From positions 22,567,564 to 22,631,563 of the forward strand of contig NC_135558.1 in NCBI RefSeq assembly GCF_964340395.1: 64,000 nucleotides of DNA, read 5' to 3'. Below the pieces are notes generated by a model. It was not told the origin of the DNA. It saw nothing but the letters and a program-made list of their open reading frames with translations, and did no database searches. Every line of letters begins with the position of its first letter. Position 1 is the first letter of the stretch. Shown here piece by piece: positions 61,163 through 64,000 of the stretch. The position numbers and the translations under genes were made by a program. Source of the stretch: Glandiceps talaboti. Lineage: Eukaryota; Hemichordata; Enteropneusta; Spengelidae.

Positions 61163-62180
61163 TGAGATTAAGGGACTCTTCAGTACTTACAATTGGGGGC
61201 GGAGGAAATCACACATTGTCTGTTAAATAAAACATGACCCTCCCCCCATTCGCCATTTGTAAAAAGTGACCCTCCCCTTTGTCCCATTTTGTAAAACATG
61301 ACCCTCCCCATGACAATTGCATATACTGAAAGTTAATCAATATTCCCATTATATGTATACATACAAATTAAATGATTTTGACTCTGTATTAGAAAGCTAT
61401 ATTTGTACATATAAAGTGACAAACAGTAAAAGACTGGCTAGTTACCTTTCTCTTATAATCATACACAATCTAGTTAGTATCTAAAATGTGCTTTCCATGT
61501 TGTTCATACTCTGTCTGACCTGGTCACTCGTAAAAGTTCCCTGATATTGTCATCATCATCGTCACCTCACCTTCAGTATTGCCATTATCAGTGTCAGACT
61601 CACTGTCACTACTTGAGTCAGTACATGTATCACTGTCCGTGTTCTCTATGACATTCATCACTGCTACCATCACCATAATATTTTAACCAACATTCACGGA
61701 CAGTGTGAATGATAAGGTGAGATGGCACACTCAACAATATAGATCGTTTTATTAAACAATTTTCCAACAATATATGTTGTTGTTTTTTCGCATTTTGGCA
61801 TGTAAAGTACTCGTAAAAATAATTGTTGAATGTTCATCTCACTTTTACATCTCAAAACACACAAAACAACCCTTACCAAAATGAAACGGTAAAAAGTATG
61901 CTTAAAGTATACTTATTCTATACGTAATACTTTGGAATGTCAAGTACATTTCAAATATACTTAAAATATACTCAAGTATACTTAAAATATAAATTTACAA
62001 TAATTGAATCTTCAATTTGGTCACAAAACTACGGATTGTAAAATGTGATCCACGCCAAACATTGTAATGTAAAATATGACCTTCCCCCAAGTACTGATTT
62101 GTAAAACGTGACCCCTCCCCCCCCCATTCCTCTGGCCATCTAACCCCCCCCCCCGTAAATACTGAAGGCTCCCTGAGTAA
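61163..62180. mobile_element. Terminal-inverted-repeat element, about 1 kb
   Basis: Left end AGGGACTCTTCAGTACTTAC plus a G run matches the reverse complement of the right end, AGGGAGCCTTCAGTATTTAC plus G, at 17 of 20 bases. Inside, phrases like AAACATGACCCTCCCC recur near both ends. No transposase is visible. Confidence 0.65.
61571..61676 (-). CDS. Candidate exon, acidic Ser/Asp-rich
   Basis: From ATG at 61676, after an in-frame stop, 35 codons run MVMVAVMNVIENTDSDTCTD, SSSDSESDTDNGNTE to a good donor, GAAG|GTGAGG. It ends phase 1, as the lipocalin GxW exon needs. The short hydrophobic head could be a weak signal sequence. It lies inside an inverted-repeat element, which argues against a host exon. 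Confidence 0.2.
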
Positions 62181-64000
62181 ATGTTGTTACTGCATTGCAA
62201 TGTTGGGCAGTGTACTCAGTGCTTTAATTTGGTCAAATTTACCCCTATTTTCCGATATTGATTGGCTTTATTCTAGACTGTTCAAAGTATTCGTAGGTTT
62301 CTGTCCAGATCTGATTTTTTGATTTCGAGAAACCAAACGAACTTGAGAGCCATGAAATTCACTTCATTGTGGTATGCATCGCGAAATTCTTGAACTGAGT
62401 GTTTCATAAGGGAGTTGCCGTAAATGATTTGTATATAATCAAAGTGTAGACCGGTATCATGCTTACCATGATGTATGTAAACTTTCTGATGCGTACTAGC
62501 GATGTTACGAGGGTTTGAATGTTGTGGAAACGAGTGTACATATCCTGGGCATGTAGGGGATCGCGAAGGCGGAGTGAAATCAAGTCAAGTTTTCCTGTAC
62601 TGAGAATAGATTGCGGGCATTTGAACAACATTTTCATCAACTATCTTTAAATTACAGATATAGAGCTAAAGAAAAATACACTATGTTCAAATGATGCCAA
62701 TAAGCAATCCTAACATTTGTTCTGTATGCATGGGTTAATGTATGTCTATATGTGTATCCCTGTAAATTTGAATAATTTCATTTCAAAAGCCATTACACCT
62801 GTTCCACTACCTACTTAGATTGATATCCTTTCAGATTTATTAGAGTTTGGTACACCTTTTTGACAATTCAGGGGTATATCATGTACTAATAGCCTACTAT
62901 AGCCAAGATTGTTGTATACCAGTAATTATTATGTGTAGGAACAAAAAACTCAAGATTAAAATCCGTGACAAATTGTGTTCACCCCTTCTGAAACCCCCAA
63001 CACTCTTTGCTTTGTTGAAATAGAAACCCTCTCTGGTGATGTATGAAAAACAAGCGCAGGAAAATGCAATATAGCTGTACTTGAATTGTCACTTTGTTAA
63101 AATGTCCAAATGCAAGTGCCACAGGCCTAAACCCTGTTTCACAGTGACCAATTACGTCCGACCTATATAATAATTAGGCAATATGTTAAGTGTACAAGCT
63201 TCAAATTTCATTTAGTTTCATATAGTTAATTGTCCAATTAAGTGGTACATAATGTGTAATAGCTATAGTTTAGAATTTTGCATTCCAACAATGTGTGTAG
63301 GCCCAAAAATCTATGGTTTTGCCCTTACAGGAAGCATTCAGTTTAAATCTGGTTCGTAAAGAGTTGATTAAAATTCAAGGGGGATGTCGGATAGATTTGC
63401 CATCCGAAAGCGTATTTCTTTTATGTATGTCACTTTGTTGATCTTAGACCAGAACATACATTAATTGTCCCAGCTCCATGTGAGAAATGCTACGCGATAC
63501 AGTGATACCACAAGTATTCCTCTAAGGTTAAAGGTGATTCAAAATGCTCACATTCACTATCGCTAATTTGCTAGACGACATGTTTGTGAAATGCATTCTG
63601 GTTTTAAAACTTTTCAAAAGCGTCTGCAAACACCTTAAAATGACCCTTTTTCAGGCACTTCCCTTCGGATTTACTTCGAGAGTTTACGGGTATTTCCGGT
63701 CCACCTGGACCACGGGATTTTATGACGTCATAAGGGGTACACGTTAGCACTAAGACTATGACGAGCGTAGTCACTAGGTGAATAAAACTCAACAGCATTG
63801 TGAAAAAATACATTGCTAGTACAGTGGTTGTAACAGACATCAGTAAACAAAACCTACACTCTACATGTCTTATTAACCAACATTTACCGATATTTACTCA
63901 CACTTTCTCACTAATTGGCAGTGTCTGTGGGTATAAATGCTAAAATATTATCTCCCCATATTATGGCAAAATAAATCAAAACGGCTAGACTACAGTGTAG
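62181..64000. other. Right flank, no gene recognised
   Basis: AT-rich. Minus-strand similarity of 62460-62650 to 49700-49990 (AGGATATGTACAC, AGAAAGTTTACATAC) marks a dispersed repeat. A more GC-rich patch at 63650-63780 holds a TGACGTCA palindrome. An ATG at 63840 (minus) starts a hydrophobic 30-residue stretch, not supported as an exon. Confidence 0.5.
63723..63730. promoter_or_regulatory. Full CRE-like site TGACGTCA
   Basis: TGACGTCA lies at the centre of a 14-nt perfect palindrome (TTATGACGTCATAA, 63720-63733) in a locally CpG-richer patch. CREB/ATF factors bind this sequence. No transcription start could be placed. Confidence 0.3.

Overview
This is a window of an animal nuclear genome, AT-rich, with short exons, GT-AG introns of 0.15-5 kb and very many tandem repeats. 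The host genes are a fibrillar collagen and a secreted protein with lipocalin, thyroglobulin type-1 and antistasin-like modules. Together with a Ty3/gypsy element, a CR1/Jockey-like LINE and several inverted-repeat elements, this points to an invertebrate, perhaps an invertebrate deuterostome or a lophotrochozoan. The sequence alone does not fix the species.

Layout. 1-1230: a 50-bp minisatellite. 2555-3935: a dispersed repeat (family A here). 4399-21234, + strand: the last eleven recognisable exons of a fibrillar collagen. Four encode the end of the triple helix, one a linker, one the C-proteinase site, and five the complete C-propeptide (COLFI) ending in a stop. Its introns are full of minisatellites (units 82, 23, 26 and 65 bp, plus a CA-rich block) and two more family A copies. 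21235-36850: intergenic DNA dominated by four unrelated minisatellites (units 50/56, 51, 37 and 65 bp). The 65-bp array is 7.4 kb long and lies between inverted arms. 36852-45269: a complete Ty3/gypsy LTR retrotransposon with 904-bp LTRs, gag, and pol in the -1 frame. 46351-58157, minus strand: ten exons of the lipocalin/thyroglobulin-1/antistasin gene, convergent with the collagen. Its introns hold a 48-bp minisatellite, a nested family A copy, a broken LINE between inverted repeats, and a terminal-inverted-repeat element. 58158-64000: upstream flank of that gene with microsatellites and another inverted-repeat element; its first (signal-peptide) exon was not identified with confidence.

Both host genes probably encode secreted proteins. 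The collagen would trimerise through its C-propeptide and be trimmed by a BMP-1/tolloid-type protease. The second protein joins a ligand-binding barrel to two module types often found in protease inhibitors. Splice phases agree at every junction (phase 0 through the collagen helix and telopeptide, mostly phase 1 between modules of the second gene), which is strong evidence for both models.

Most notable: a -1 frameshift signal at the gag/pol overlap (TTTAAAA, 8-nt spacer, H-type pseudoknot); a 26-bp tandem array that copies a collagen 5' splice site about 16 times just after the real one; the lipocalin/Tg1/antistasin architecture; a possible alternative last exon made of about 33 sixteen-residue repeats with N-glycosylation sequons; and loss of the second C-propeptide cysteine in the collagen.
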